Made by a program: the position numbers and the translations under genes
The notes under the pieces: generated by a model
Database searches by the model: none
What the model saw: the letters and a program-made list of their open reading frames with translations, nothing else
Told to the model about the DNA's origin: nothing
Source of the DNA: Vibrio parahaemolyticus
GTDB lineage: Bacteria; Pseudomonadota; Gammaproteobacteria; Enterobacterales; Vibrionaceae
DNA: 64,000 nt
Assembly (NCBI RefSeq): GCF_900460535.1
Contig: NZ_UHIL01000001.1
Coordinates: 2,418,001 to 2,482,000, forward strand
Direction of reading: 5' to 3'
Shown here: positions 47,879-57,003 of the stretch, in pieces
Position numbering within the stretch: position 1 is the first letter of the stretch
Layout of the letters: every line of letters begins with the position of its first letter

Positions 47879-49558
47879 TTACGCGTCTTTTTTCTCCACC
47901 ATGTGCAAATGCACATCTTGTTGTGGGAAAGGAATCGAAATGCCTTCGCGATCAAAGCGTAACTTCACTTCTTTCGTTACATCCCAATATACCTCCCAGT
48001 AGTCATCCGTTTTTACCCAAGGGCGAACGATGAAATCTACCGACGAAGTATTCAAAGTGTGCACTTTAATCATTGGCTCAGGCGCGCGAAGTACCGCAGG
48101 GTGTGAAGTCACGATATCCGTTAGTACCGATTCCGCTTTCAATAAATCGTCTGCGTAGCCAATACCAAACACCATATCCACACGGCGAATACGCTCATGG
48201 GTCACGTTCTTGATCACATCTCCCCAAATCTTACTGTTCGGCACAATGATGATCTGGTTATCGAAGGTGCGAATCGTGGTGTTCACTAAGCTCATGTGAC
48301 TTACCTTGCCATCCACACCACCGGCGTAGACAAAATCACCCACATCAAACGGACGGTAAATCAAAAGCATCATACCCGCTGCGAAGTTCGACAACGTATC
48401 TTGCAACGCGAAACCAATGATCACACCGGCAATACCGAAACCAGTCAGGATTGGCGCTAAGTTCAAGCCAATCTGCGACAGGCCAACCATAATACCAATC
48501 ACCCACACCACTTTGCCGGACATGGAGATAAAGAAGTCCTGCATTAGGTGGGAAAGTTTCAAGTTCTTAGAAGACACCGCTTTGCTCACCACTTTGCGCG
48601 TGAGTTTAGCCAGTGCACGAGCAATCAATAAGATCAGCGCAAACACGAACAGCTGGAAGATATGCTGTGGTGCGTTTTCCGCAAACCAATCCACCGCGGA
48701 GTTTGACCAGTGACTGATGATGGACCACACCACTTTGGTGTCTAGCAAGTCGTGCGTGATGCTGCCTGTGATTTCAAAGATCTGACGCTTGTACTCCGAC
48801 GTCTCAATACCCATTTTGTCGCCGATCGACATCAGGTTACGCAAACTTTCCGTTGCGATATTCAGTCTCTGCTTCACGATCAGTTGGCTAAGTTGCAAAG
48901 ACGCTTTTTCTGATTCAGGGCTGGATGAAAGCTGCGTACCGATGATTTCTGCTTGTTGACGCAGATACGCCATCGATGCCGATAGCAAACGCATGCGTTT
49001 ATCTAACTTATCTTGCAATTCCGCTTCTGCACGTTCATTTTGAACGCCTAATTGCTTGAGCCATGCCAAATTCTGCCAGCTCGAATCAAAGCTCACATCC
49101 AAGTAATGTTGAAGCTCGCGGTAGTCGTTAATAAGCGCGAGCTTTTCTTCGTCTTTCGCTTTGTTTAACTCTTCAATGACTTCTTTGGTTTTGGTCGTCA
49201 GATAATCGGTCGCGTCTTTTGAATACTTTTCTTGCGTTTTGACGAGCTTAATCAGCTTGTCACGAGGGATGGACTCACGCTCAATCGCGGATGCTAATTG
49301 ATTTCTCAACTCTTCATTTTTTTGGAAAAGTTGTAGCTGAAGCGCATCACGCTCGTCACCTGCCGTTTGAGATAGGCTTTGCGATAAATCGACAATGTCG
49401 ATGTTCAAGCTATCTATAGAAGCTTCTGCTTCAGAGATAATAGGAGGCTCTGTGCTTTCTGTGGCTTGCACAAAAATAGGGGTCATCATCGTGATGAATA
49501 AAGCGAATATCGCTACCCAAGGTGTCTGGCGATTTTTCAGGGGGAAATGAAACGTCAT
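47879..49558 (-). CDS. MscS-family mechanosensitive channel with periplasmic helical domain
   Basis: A 559-aa channel protein. A signal-like segment (about residues 13-32) precedes a long helical periplasmic region (33-280). Membrane helices follow (about 295-410), then the MscS core. The pore-lining TM3 is GFGIAGVIIGFALQDTLSNFAAGMMLLIYRPFDVGDFV, and the beta domain has VPNSKIWGDVIKNVTHE. The C-terminal cytoplasmic cage domain ends LHMVEKKDA. It releases solutes on hypo-osmotic shock by family inference. It is larger than MscS (about 286 aa) and smaller than MscK. Confidence 0.92.
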   Translation of the reverse strand: MTFHFPLKNRQTPWVAIFALFITMMTPIFVQATESTEPPIISEAEASIDSLNIDIVDLSQSLSQTAGDERDALQLQLFQKNEELRNQLASAIERESIPRDKLIKLVKTQEKYSKDATDYLTTKTKEVIEELNKAKDEEKLALINDYRELQHYLDVSFDSSWQNLAWLKQLGVQNERAEAELQDKLDKRMRLLSASMAYLRQQAEIIGTQLSSSPESEKASLQLSQLIVKQRLNIATESLRNLMSIGDKMGIETSEYKRQIFEITGSITHDLLDTKVVWSIISHWSNSAVDWFAENAPQHIFQLFVFALILLIARALAKLTRKVVSKAVSSKNLKLSHLMQDFFISMSGKVVWVIGIMVGLSQIGLNLAPILTGFGIAGVIIGFALQDTLSNFAAGMMLLIYRPFDVGDFVYAGGVDGKVSHMSLVNTTIRTFDNQIIIVPNSKIWGDVIKNVTHERIRRVDMVFGIGYADDLLKAESVLTDIVTSHPAVLRAPEPMIKVHTLNTSSVDFIVRPWVKTDDYWEVYWDVTKEVKLRFDREGISIPFPQQDVHLHMVEKKDA

Positions 49559-49753
49559 TTTTACCTCGTAGGAAACGAATCCCGATCGGAGCGATCAAGA
49601 ATCGGAATGTAAAGCCTTGAAATGATATGCCCTAAGTTTACATCACTAAATTGCAAACCGAGCAGCATTTAGTTAATTAAGCGTCAGAGTTCAACAATGA
49701 CCGTCGTTTTGTCATCACTTATGAGAATCCGGTCTTTTATTGACCCTAAAAGC

Positions 49754-49788
49754 AAACAAGCCTTTCACTGTTGGTAAAAGGCTTGTTT
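49754..49788 (-). terminator. Terminator after ycgN
   Basis: AAACAAGCCTTT pairs with AAAGGCTTGTTT across an 11-base loop, with a T-rich tail on the minus strand. It separates ycgN from mscS. Confidence 0.65.
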
Positions 49789-49796
49789 CAATTTGG

Positions 49797-50237
49797 CTAT
49801 GGGCGATTTGGGTGATTCAAAATGTGGTCTTCCCAATCCACCACATCAATTTCGTACACCACTTTGTTGCGGACACTTTCGCCCGCCGCGTGCATTGCGG
49901 ATTTCGAGCCCGTAATCAACGGGTGCCATTCTGGTAATGGCTGATTTTCGGCTAACAGACGGTAAGCACACGTGTGCGGTAACCAAGTGAAATCGTCGAT
50001 GTCTTCGCGTGTCAGCTTGGTGCACTCTTCGCCAGAGGTAAAGCGATTTGGGTAGTCCTTACATGAACATGTTTTGCTGTTCAGCCAGCTACACGCCACA
50101 TTGGTGTAGTAGATTTCATCGGTATCTTCATCCATTAGCTTGTGCAGACAACACTTGCCACACCCATCACAAAGAGATTCCCATTCCTCTTCGCTCATGT
50201 GTTCTAACGATTTACTTTGCCAAAATGGAGTGCTCAT
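49797..50237 (-). CDS. ycgN: UPF0260 family protein YcgN
   Basis: A 146-aa cysteine-rich protein. The pattern [37 protein letters not shown] and CTKLTRE, then TCAYRLLAE and [15 protein letters not shown], matches E. coli YcgN. The cysteine cluster suggests a metal or Fe-S site. No function is established. Confidence 0.93.
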   Translation of the reverse strand: MSTPFWQSKSLEHMSEEEWESLCDGCGKCCLHKLMDEDTDEIYYTNVACSWLNSKTCSCKDYPNRFTSGEECTKLTREDIDDFTWLPHTCAYRLLAENQPLPEWHPLITGSKSAMHAAGESVRNKVVYEIDVVDWEDHILNHPNRP

Positions 50238-50424
50238 ACTTCAGGTCTCACCAAGGGAATTAGGGGCCGATTTATACTCTTCTCGCCGCAAAAGTTCAAG
50301 TTTTGAGACGATCTCCAATCGGCATCAAGTATCTAATACGATATTCAACCATTTTCAATTAACTGTTCTATCCTTATACGAGTTCGCATTATTTCATTGA
50401 TCACGAAGGAATTAAGGAGTTTTC

Positions 50425-50673
50425 ATGGGTATCATTTCTTGGATTATTTTGGGCTTGATCGCCGGAGCCTTAGCGAAATGGTTGATGCCAGGAAAAGATG
50501 GTGGAGGCTGGATCGCAACCATGTTGCTCGGGATTGCCGGTGCCTTTGTTGGTGGTTTCCTTGGCGGCATTCTTGGATTTGGTGGCGCGACAGGTGTAAA
50601 CATCGGCAGCATCATTACCGCAACGCTGGGCGCGTTTATTCTGCTGTTTGTTTACAATCGCTTCTTGAGATGA
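50425..50673 (+). CDS. GlsB/YeaQ/YmgE-family small membrane protein
   Basis: An 82-aa glycine-rich protein with three hydrophobic helices (MGIISWIILGLIAGALAKW; a second from about 29; a third from about 58 to 78). It is the family once called transglycosylase-associated and linked with stress responses. AAGGAG lies 7 bp before the ATG. A strong terminator follows. It is a single-gene unit. Confidence 0.9.
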   Translation: MGIISWIILGLIAGALAKWLMPGKDGGGWIATMLLGIAGAFVGGFLGGILGFGGATGVNIGSIITATLGAFILLFVYNRFLR

Positions 50674-50691
50674 TCACAACGGTTTAAAAGC

Positions 50692-50723
50692 AAAAAGGAG
50701 CACTCTATTGGGTGCTCCTTTTT
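50692..50723 (+). terminator. Terminator after the YeaQ-like gene
   Basis: AAAAAGGAGCAC-TCTATTGG-GTGCTCCTTTTT with a following T run. Confidence 0.9.
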
Positions 50724-50800
50724 ATTTTTTCTTAAGCGACTCTTCCAATCCACGTCAAAATGACCATAATTGCCCCCTCAATTTTTAAGAGGTTTACATT

Positions 50801-51049
50801 ATGGATTGTCGATTAGGATGCGGAGCTTGCTGTATTGCGCCAAGTATCTCTTCACCGATACCTGGAATGCCCATGGGCAAACCAGCAGGTGTTCGTTGCG
50901 TGCAACTCAACGATGACAATTTGTGTAAGCTGTTTGGTAAGCCTGAGCGCCCTAAAGTTTGTCACGATTTTAAGCCGTGTCCGGTTGTGTGTGGCAAAAC
51001 CAACCAAGAAGCGCTCGACAACATCACTGAGCTAGAGCAACTTACTTAA
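50801..51049 (+). CDS. YkgJ-family cysteine cluster protein
   Basis: An 82-aa protein with the Zn/Fe-chelating CxxxCxxCC cluster (C3, C7, C10, C11) and later cysteines in RCVQL, LCKLF, VCHDFKPCPVVCG. It binds a metal by family inference; the role is unknown. It is convergent with the regulator at 51068, and no terminator was seen in the 18-bp gap. Confidence 0.88.
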   Translation: MDCRLGCGACCIAPSISSPIPGMPMGKPAGVRCVQLNDDNLCKLFGKPERPKVCHDFKPCPVVCGKTNQEALDNITELEQLT

Positions 51050-51067
51050 TCTATTCAGCGCACCCGT

Positions 51068-51727
51068 TTAGTCGTTCCCAAGCTCTCGCAAATACAAGTA
51101 GATGGTATCGCGCGATATACCAAGATGGTTTGCAACCATTAAAACAGCATCTTTGTATTTAAAAATGCCTAGCCCATGCAGTCGCGTCACCAGTTCACGG
51201 TTGCGTTTAGAAGGCGCAATGGCTTCATTTTCCCACACTTCTGTTTGCACGGTTTCTATCGTACTGATGATGGTTTCATCAATATTACGCGCAAACGTTT
51301 CTGGTGAGCGAGCACCACCAACACAACACTCGGTGTGTTGCTGAGGCAACATTGCCTTTAAAAACGCCTGCATCGGTGCATCCATATCCACGTTGATACA
51401 CAGCAAACCAATCGGTTTGTTTTTTGGATTTCTGACAATTGTCGTAATGGAGTGCAAGGTCTTTCCGTTCGACGTTTTCGTCAGGTACGAATCAGAAACG
51501 TCCTTGCCCTCTCTTAACTTCATTCTCGCTAAGTTGGTAATTGGGGCACCTTCACTGCGTTCCGTCACGTGCCCATTTGCGATTTTGATGATTTCCGGCG
51601 CTTCGGCATCTAAGCTGTGGAGAACCACTTCAGTGTGTTCACCATACATACGTGCAATGCCATCCACGACGTTTTTCATAGAGTTCAAAATATCGAGATC
51701 ACTCTTGGTGAGTTTCTTTAGTAGCAA
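51068..51727 (-). CDS. YheO/DauR-like transcriptional regulator (PAS-like plus HTH)
   Basis: Regulator with an N-terminal YheO-type PAS-like domain (KSDLDILNSMKNVVDGIARMYG; VVLHSLDAEAPEIIKIANGHVTER; GLLCINVDMD) and a C-terminal helix-turn-helix (LHGLGIFKYKDAVLMVANHLGISRDTIYLYLREL). The best start is TTG at 51727 (219 aa): AAGGGA lies 7 bp upstream, and the alternative ATG at 51826 lies inside cyuA. It is 28 bp downstream of cyuA on the same strand, so it is likely the cluster's own regulator and may sense an amino acid or an imine product. Confidence 0.85.
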   Translation of the reverse strand: MLLKKLTKSDLDILNSMKNVVDGIARMYGEHTEVVLHSLDAEAPEIIKIANGHVTERSEGAPITNLARMKLREGKDVSDSYLTKTSNGKTLHSITTIVRNPKNKPIGLLCINVDMDAPMQAFLKAMLPQQHTECCVGGARSPETFARNIDETIISTIETVQTEVWENEAIAPSKRNRELVTRLHGLGIFKYKDAVLMVANHLGISRDTIYLYLRELGND

Positions 51728-51755
51728 TGTTACTTCCCTTAGCAAAAACTGGAGG

Positions 51756-53033
51756 TTAGGCCGACATAATATCGATAATAGATTTGTCAGTATACGGCAT
51801 ACCGAAACGAACCATTGAGCCAACATTTCTTATCGTTTGCTCAACTTCTTCGCCTACTATACCTTGATTCTTAACACTGTGGTTACCCATCGCCATCAAA
51901 TATGAGCGCACCGCCGTTGTCGACGAAGTACACACTTTCATCGCACAAGAGGACTTCGCACCATCACACACCATACCTGAACTATCGCTGATGACGTTTT
52001 GAATGGCGTAGCATGATTGCTCGAATGTACCACCAGCTAAATATACCAGCGCCATAGACGCCGCCGCACTGGTTACAGTGTTGCCACAAAATGCGGATAA
52101 CGGTGGGTAATAAGATTTGATGTAAATAGCCCCTAAATGGCTCATGATCAACGCGCGAGCCAGCTGTTCTTCGTCGTTTTGGAATGCTTCAGCCGCAACT
52201 ACGACTGGCATTGTAGCGGCAATACCTTGGTTCCCACTGCCGAAATTGCTCATGGCTGGCAACGTCGCCCCTCCCATGCGAGCATCAGACGCCGCGGATG
52301 TCATCATCTGTATACGACTCATTAAGTCATTACCCAATAAGCCTTGCTCGATGTTGCCTTTTAGCGTGCGTCCAATTTCGAGGCCGTAACCTCGGTCGAT
52401 ACCTTCTTGAGCCAGCAAGGTATTGAGCTCTGCAGCTTGGAGAATGAATTTGATCTCTTCAAAAGGCGCTTGAGTGGCAAACTCATAGATTTGTTTGATC
52501 GAAATATCCACACCTTCACAAACAGAAGCGGTTGCAACGCGTTGCTGCGGTGGAGCATCAAAAATCACGTCGCCATTGCGCATGATCTGGATAATGTTGG
52601 TGTGACCGCCACTGATCGTGACCGAAACAACATCGTCACCAGAAGTGAGCGTTACGCTGCAATAAATGAATTCTTGCGTATCCATGCGCGCTACAGTTAC
52701 CCGCTCTTCATCTATCAATTGTTGCGCAGCAGCGACATCCTGCTCATTAATCCGAGCCAACACTTCCAGTTCTGCTGTTGGGTCACCGGCTAATGCACCA
52801 ACTGAGGCGGCAATTTTGAGGCCTATCTTGCCCGTTCCGGGTACGAAAACACCCATCGAGTTTTTAAATAGGTTGTCTGAAACACGCACCTCTATCGCAT
52901 CAATATCGGATGTGCCTAACTCTTTTCTAGCAACTGCTGCCGCGTACGCAGCAGCAATGGGTTCTGTACATCCTAATGCAGGTTTCACAACTTGCTTAAT
53001 GATTTGGATATATTGTGTCCATTGCTGGTTCAT
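51756..53033 (-). CDS. cyuA: L-cysteine desulfidase / UPF0597 family (CyuA, YhaM)
   Basis: A 425-aa member of the CyuA/YhaM (UPF0597) family, related to the alpha subunit of Fe-S serine dehydratases. It breaks down L-cysteine to H2S, ammonia and pyruvate without PLP, using a [4Fe-4S] cluster by family precedent. Conserved cysteines are in [15 protein letters not shown] (C22) and [18 protein letters not shown]. Glycine-rich motifs [18 protein letters not shown] also fit. It lies between ridA (15 bp upstream) and the YheO-like regulator (28 bp downstream), forming a three-gene operon divergent from the transporter cyuP. Confidence 0.92.
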   Translation of the reverse strand: MNQQWTQYIQIIKQVVKPALGCTEPIAAAYAAAVARKELGTSDIDAIEVRVSDNLFKNSMGVFVPGTGKIGLKIAASVGALAGDPTAELEVLARINEQDVAAAQQLIDEERVTVARMDTQEFIYCSVTLTSGDDVVSVTISGGHTNIIQIMRNGDVIFDAPPQQRVATASVCEGVDISIKQIYEFATQAPFEEIKFILQAAELNTLLAQEGIDRGYGLEIGRTLKGNIEQGLLGNDLMSRIQMMTSAASDARMGGATLPAMSNFGSGNQGIAATMPVVVAAEAFQNDEEQLARALIMSHLGAIYIKSYYPPLSAFCGNTVTSAAASMALVYLAGGTFEQSCYAIQNVISDSSGMVCDGAKSSCAMKVCTSSTTAVRSYLMAMGNHSVKNQGIVGEEVEQTIRNVGSMVRFGMPYTDKSIIDIMSA

Positions 53034-53048
53034 GCTCTGTTCTCCGTA

Positions 53049-53429
53049 TTACTTTTTATGAGCAATCGCTTCGACTTCAATTAACACGCCAAGAGGCAAA
53101 TCTTTCACTGCGAAGCAACTGCGTGCCGGACAATCTTGTTGGAAAAACTCTGCGTAGACCTTGTTAAACTCGGCAAAGTCATTAATATTCGATAGGTAAC
53201 ACGTTGTTTTTAAAACAGTATCGACACTGCCACCACCAGCCTCTAAAACGTGCTTCAAGTTAGTAAGAGATTGATGACTTTGTGCACTGATGCCGCCTTC
53301 AACTACTTTTCCTGTTGCCTTATCAACGGGTAATTGACCAGATGTAAAAATCAAATCGCCATAGCTAGTGCCATGTGAATAAGGTCCGATAGCAGCAGGC
53401 GCGTGTTCAGATGAAATCAATTCTTTCAT
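53049..53429 (-). CDS. ridA: RidA-family reactive imine/enamine deaminase
   Basis: A 126-aa member of the YjgF/RidA family. It hydrolyses 2-aminoacrylate and related imines produced by serine and cysteine lyases. The arginine that binds the carboxylate is R103 (CPARSCF, E. coli R105) and the acidic pair is in IEVEAIAHK. GAGGA lies 7 bp before the ATG. It is the first gene of the ridA-cyuA-regulator operon. This placement makes sense, because CyuA is expected to release 2-aminoacrylate. Confidence 0.93.
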   Translation of the reverse strand: MKELISSEHAPAAIGPYSHGTSYGDLIFTSGQLPVDKATGKVVEGGISAQSHQSLTNLKHVLEAGGGSVDTVLKTTCYLSNINDFAEFNKVYAEFFQQDCPARSCFAVKDLPLGVLIEVEAIAHKK

Positions 53430-53501
53430 TTTTAAATCCTCACATAAATTTTATTTTTTATTAAGAAGCTTCTAATTTAACTTCCGTATTAGCGTTATTT
53501 T

Positions 53502-53649
53502 TTCAATTAAATATGAATTAAACAACTAGAACAGATCACAAAATTCGTCAAAAAATCCAATTTATTTGAACTTTTTCGCCAAGATCTCAAATTTATCTGA
53601 ATTTTCCACAAAAAAATTGGTGATATATGTTTTCTCAATTAAATTTGAG
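53502..53649. promoter_or_regulatory. Four-copy palindromic operator array between ridA and cyuP
   Basis: Four 16-bp sites share the pattern YTCAAWTWWATNTGAR: 53502-53517 (TTCAATTAAATATGAA), 53555-53570 (ATCCAATTTATTTGAA), 53586-53601 (CTCAAATTTATCTGAA) and 53634-53649 (CTCAATTAAATTTGAG). Start-to-start spacings are 53, 31 and 48 bp, close to 5, 3 and 4.5 DNA turns. They cover the whole divergent promoter region. Confidence 0.65.
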
Positions 53650-53680
53650 AAAAATTCATACTAACAAGAGAAACAATAAA

Positions 53681-55006
53681 ATGAGCGTGACAGCACCTAC
53701 ACAAACCTTACCTATCGGTAAAGAGCCACCGCACGTAAAAGCAGGCATGGCCCTAGACGAGTGGAAAGCCGCGACCAAGTTTGATAGCACAGACTGGGGA
53801 TGGGTGATCATGAGTATCGGCATGGCAATCGGTGCCGGTATTGTCTTTTTACCAGTAAAAGTAGGCGTATTGGGCCTTTGGGTATTCTTGGCCTCTGCCG
53901 TGATCGGCTACCCAGCGATGTACTTGTTCCAACGCCTTTTCATCAACACTCTCTCAAGTTCACCAAAGTGCCAAGATTACGCTGGCGTCATTTCCGGTTA
54001 CCTTGGTAACAAATGGGGGGCGTTATTAGGTGTGCTCTACTTCATCATGTTGGTGATTTGGGTCTTTGTTTACTCAACAGCCATCAACAATGACTCGGCA
54101 TCTTTCCTACATAGTTTTGGCATCACGGAAGGTTTACTGTCTGAAAACCCGCTATATGGTCTGGCTTTAGTGTGCGCGCTGGTCGCTATTGCATCTCGTG
54201 GCGAAAAGATTTTGTTTAAGGTCAGTACTGGTCTTGTGCTGATTAAACTTTGTACCGTTGCATTACTTGGCGTCATGATGATCGAAAAATGGGATGTAGC
54301 GAATGTCGGTGCGATTCCAGAAACAGGCGCTGGTTTGAAAGATGCAATTGAGCTACTGCCGTTTACTCTAACGTCTATTCTCTTTATTCAAAGCTTGAGC
54401 CCAATGGTGATCTCATACCGATCAAAAGAAAAATCGATTGAGGTTGCTCGCTTTAAAGCCATGCGCGCAATGAAAATTGCTTTCGGTATCTTGTTTGTGA
54501 CGGTCTTCTTCTATGCGATTTCCTTTACGCTTGCGATGTCACATGAACAAGCGGTTAAAGCAGCAGAAGAGAACATCTCTGCTCTTGCGATGGTTGCGCA
54601 AGGTATGGACGGCACGACGCTAAAACTAATGAGTTTAATGCTGAATATTTTCTCAGTAATGACTGCGTTTTTTGGTGTGTACTTGGGTTTCCGCGATTCT
54701 TGCCAAGGTCTAGCGATGCTGGCTCTAAAAAAGGTCATGCCTGAAGAGAAAATCAATAAAGACTTGGTCACTAAAGGAATCATTCTCTTTGCGATTCTCA
54801 TGGCGTGGGGTGCAATTGTATTGAATCTACCAGTTCTGAGCTTCACATCAGTATGTAGCCCTATCTTTGGTTTGATTGGCTGTTTGATTCCAGCTTACCT
54901 TGTCTATCAAGTGCCTTCTTTACACAAATACAAAGGCGCGTCGCTTTACTTGATTATTGCTACTGGTATTTTGCTGTGCGTATCGCCTTTCGTCGCATTT
55001 AGTTAA
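53681..55006 (+). CDS. cyuP: HAAAP-family serine/cysteine transporter (CyuP/DlsT, YhaO)
   Basis: A 441-aa inner membrane amino-acid permease with 11 predicted helices. It is very close to E. coli YhaO/CyuP along its length: FDSTDWGWVIMSIGMAIGAGIVFLP, VIGYPAMYLFQRLFINTL, LPFTLTSILFIQSLSPMVISYRS, FFGVYLGFRDSCQG and LSFTSVCSPIFG. ATG 53681 was chosen by this alignment and by AGAG upstream; the open frame to 53627 would run into the last operator site. It likely imports cysteine or serine for CyuA. Confidence 0.93.
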   Translation: MSVTAPTQTLPIGKEPPHVKAGMALDEWKAATKFDSTDWGWVIMSIGMAIGAGIVFLPVKVGVLGLWVFLASAVIGYPAMYLFQRLFINTLSSSPKCQDYAGVISGYLGNKWGALLGVLYFIMLVIWVFVYSTAINNDSASFLHSFGITEGLLSENPLYGLALVCALVAIASRGEKILFKVSTGLVLIKLCTVALLGVMMIEKWDVANVGAIPETGAGLKDAIELLPFTLTSILFIQSLSPMVISYRSKEKSIEVARFKAMRAMKIAFGILFVTVFFYAISFTLAMSHEQAVKAAEENISALAMVAQGMDGTTLKLMSLMLNIFSVMTAFFGVYLGFRDSCQGLAMLALKKVMPEEKINKDLVTKGIILFAILMAWGAIVLNLPVLSFTSVCSPIFGLIGCLIPAYLVYQVPSLHKYKGASLYLIIATGILLCVSPFVAFS

Positions 55007-55014
55007 AACCTACG

Positions 55015-55053
55015 TTGCCTTGGCTGTTACTCAGTTAGTGATGGCCAAGGCAA
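55015..55053 (+). other. Large hairpin after cyuP without a T tract
   Basis: A perfect 10-bp inverted repeat TTGCCTTGGC / GCCAAGGCAA with a 19-base loop, starting 8 bp after the cyuP stop. It lacks the T run of an intrinsic terminator. Confidence 0.6.
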
Positions 55054-55212
55054 ACTGAAGATTCAGCCTCTCTTCTCCCTGCTTTTATCTCATCCTTGAG
55101 AACTCTTGCCACATACCGTCCTAATTGCAGTTTTTACGCGATCTCCCTCACACTTTATTGACAATTCTCGACTATGTTCAGCGGGTCATTTAATTAGAAA
55201 TTAGGAAATAAC

Positions 55213-55911
55213 ATGAACAAGTATTTGGCTGAGGCTTTTGGTACGTTCTGGCTAGTATTGGGCGGCTGCGGCAGCGCAGTGTTAGCTGCAGGTTTTCCAG
55301 ATGTTGGTATTGGCCTGCTGGGTGTCGCTCTGGCCTTTGGTTTAACCGTTTTAACCATGGCATTTGCAATCGGTCATATTTCAGGTTGCCATTTGAACCC
55401 TGCAGTGACGGTTGGCCTTTGGGCTGGCGGTCGTTTTGATACAAAAGACGTTGCGCCTTACATCATCGCACAAGTGATCGGCGGGCTGATCGCTGGTGGT
55501 ATTCTTTATGTCATCGCGACAGGACAAGCTGGATTTGATGTTGTTGGTTCTGGCTTTGCCGCCAACGGTTATGGTGAACACTCACCAGGTCAGTACTCAA
55601 TGCTTGCTGCGTTAGTTTCTGAAATCGTGATGACGATGATGTTCCTTATCGTTATCATGGGGGCGACAGACAAACGTGCACCTCAAGGTTTTGCGCCTAT
55701 TGCAATTGGTTTGTGTCTGACTCTTATTCACCTGATCAGCATTCCTGTGACTAATACCTCAGTAAACCCAGCTCGTAGTACAGCAGTCGCAATGTATGTA
55801 GGTGACTGGGCAGTTTCTCAGTTATGGCTGTTCTGGGTTGCGCCTATTGTGGGTGGCGTACTTGGTGCGGTTATCTACAAAAACCTGCTTGGTAAAGAAT
55901 CAAACGATTAA
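55213..55911 (+). CDS. aqpZ: Aquaporin Z
   Basis: Water channel of the inner membrane, 232 aa. It has six helices and two half-helices carrying the NPA boxes (HLNPAVTVG and SVNPARS); the following Arg is the selectivity-filter residue. The pore residues are those of a water channel rather than a glycerol facilitator ([10 protein letters not shown]). AGGAAA precedes the ATG. It ends at a terminator shared with recR. Confidence 0.96.
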   Translation: MNKYLAEAFGTFWLVLGGCGSAVLAAGFPDVGIGLLGVALAFGLTVLTMAFAIGHISGCHLNPAVTVGLWAGGRFDTKDVAPYIIAQVIGGLIAGGILYVIATGQAGFDVVGSGFAANGYGEHSPGQYSMLAALVSEIVMTMMFLIVIMGATDKRAPQGFAPIAIGLCLTLIHLISIPVTNTSVNPARSTAVAMYVGDWAVSQLWLFWVAPIVGGVLGAVIYKNLLGKESND

Positions 55912-55932
55912 TCGTTCCCAACTCCCAAGATC

Positions 55933-55962
55933 AAAAAAGCCGCTGAATTCAGCGGCTTTTTA
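55933..55962. terminator. Bidirectional terminator between aqpZ and recR
   Basis: AAAAGCCGCTGAATTCAGCGGCTTTT, a near-perfect palindrome with A and T tracts. Confidence 0.9.
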
Positions 55963-56562
55963 TTAAATCTTATGTCGACCCAATAATGAGTGTGACAAGG
56001 TCGTGCCATCTACGAGCTCAAGCTCCCCACCTACAGGCACACCGTGCGCGATACGGCTAGCTTCGACTTGGTGCTCTCTGCACAACTCCGCAATATAGTG
56101 AGCAGTAGCTTCTCCCTCAACCGTTGGGTTGGTTGCAAGGATCACTTCAGAAATATCACCTCGACGTAGACGATAATCAAGCACGTCTAAACCAATATCA
56201 CTTGGACCGATGCCATCAAGCGGAGACAAATGCCCCATAAGCACAAAGTATCGACCGGAGTATTGACCCGTCGCTTCGACTGCTGCGATATCTGCCGGGC
56301 TTTCTACTACACAAATTTGGCCGTTTTCTTGGCGTTTTGGGTTAGTACAAATGTGGCAAACTTCTTCTTCAGTAAAAGTTCGACATTCAGCACAGTGACC
56401 AATTTCGGTCATTGACTGACTCAGCGCATCTGCCAGTTGCAGACCACCTTTTCTATCACGCTGTAACAAATGAAAGGCCATACGTTGGGCCGACTTGGGG
56501 CCTACCCCAGGTAGACAACGTAAGGCCTCCATCAATTGTTCCAGCATATGACTGGTACGCAT
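55963..56562 (-). CDS. recR: Recombination mediator protein RecR
   Basis: Part of the RecFOR pathway that loads RecA at gaps. It has 199 aa. A helix-hairpin-helix ([14 protein letters not shown]), a four-cysteine zinc finger ([16 protein letters not shown]) and a Toprim domain ([26 protein letters not shown]) are seen, with the C-terminal Walker-like segment LEL..GTTLSHS. It is the last gene of the apt-dnaX-ybaB-recR order, 29 bp after ybaB. Confidence 0.97.
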   Translation of the reverse strand: MRTSHMLEQLMEALRCLPGVGPKSAQRMAFHLLQRDRKGGLQLADALSQSMTEIGHCAECRTFTEEEVCHICTNPKRQENGQICVVESPADIAAVEATGQYSGRYFVLMGHLSPLDGIGPSDIGLDVLDYRLRRGDISEVILATNPTVEGEATAHYIAELCREHQVEASRIAHGVPVGGELELVDGTTLSHSLLGRHKI

Positions 56563-56591
56563 GAAAATCCGCTTAATTAGATGTCAGCAGA

Positions 56592-56921
56592 TTAGAATGG
56601 CATTTTCATACCTGGTGGTAGTTGCATACCGCCAGTTACAGAAGCCATTTTCTCTTTTTGAGTTTCTTCAACGCGACGTGCTGCATCGTTGAATGCCGCA
56701 GCGATAAGATCTTCAAGCATTTCTTTGTCGTCTTCCATCAAGCTTTCATCGATGTCAACACGACGCACACTGTGGCTACCAGTGATTGTTACTTTAACTA
56801 GACCAGCACCAGACTCGCCAGTTACTTCCATATTCGCGATTTCTTCTTGAAGCTTTTGCATGCGCTCTTGCATTTGCTGGGCTTGCTTCATTAGGTTGCC
56901 CATACCGCCTTTACCAAACAT
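56592..56921 (-). CDS. ybaB: YbaB/EbfC nucleoid-associated protein
   Basis: A 109-aa dimeric DNA-binding protein. It begins [27 protein letters not shown] and has the core [20 protein letters not shown]. It sits between dnaX and recR, as in most gamma-proteobacteria, and is probably co-transcribed with both. Confidence 0.96.
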   Translation of the reverse strand: MFGKGGMGNLMKQAQQMQERMQKLQEEIANMEVTGESGAGLVKVTITGSHSVRRVDIDESLMEDDKEMLEDLIAAAFNDAARRVEETQKEKMASVTGGMQLPPGMKMPF

Positions 56922-57003
56922 GTTTATCTCTCTGGTTTAATTGGGTGTTGCATCAGTTAATGGGGTTATCACTTGACGTTTTCAACCCCATTCCGTTTGT
57001 TAG

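Noticed and set aside
53049..53429. RidA as a general housekeeping paralogue unrelated to the cyu genes
   Set aside because: Its 15-bp spacing to cyuA, shared strand and matching chemistry favour a dedicated role, although another RidA may exist elsewhere in the genome.
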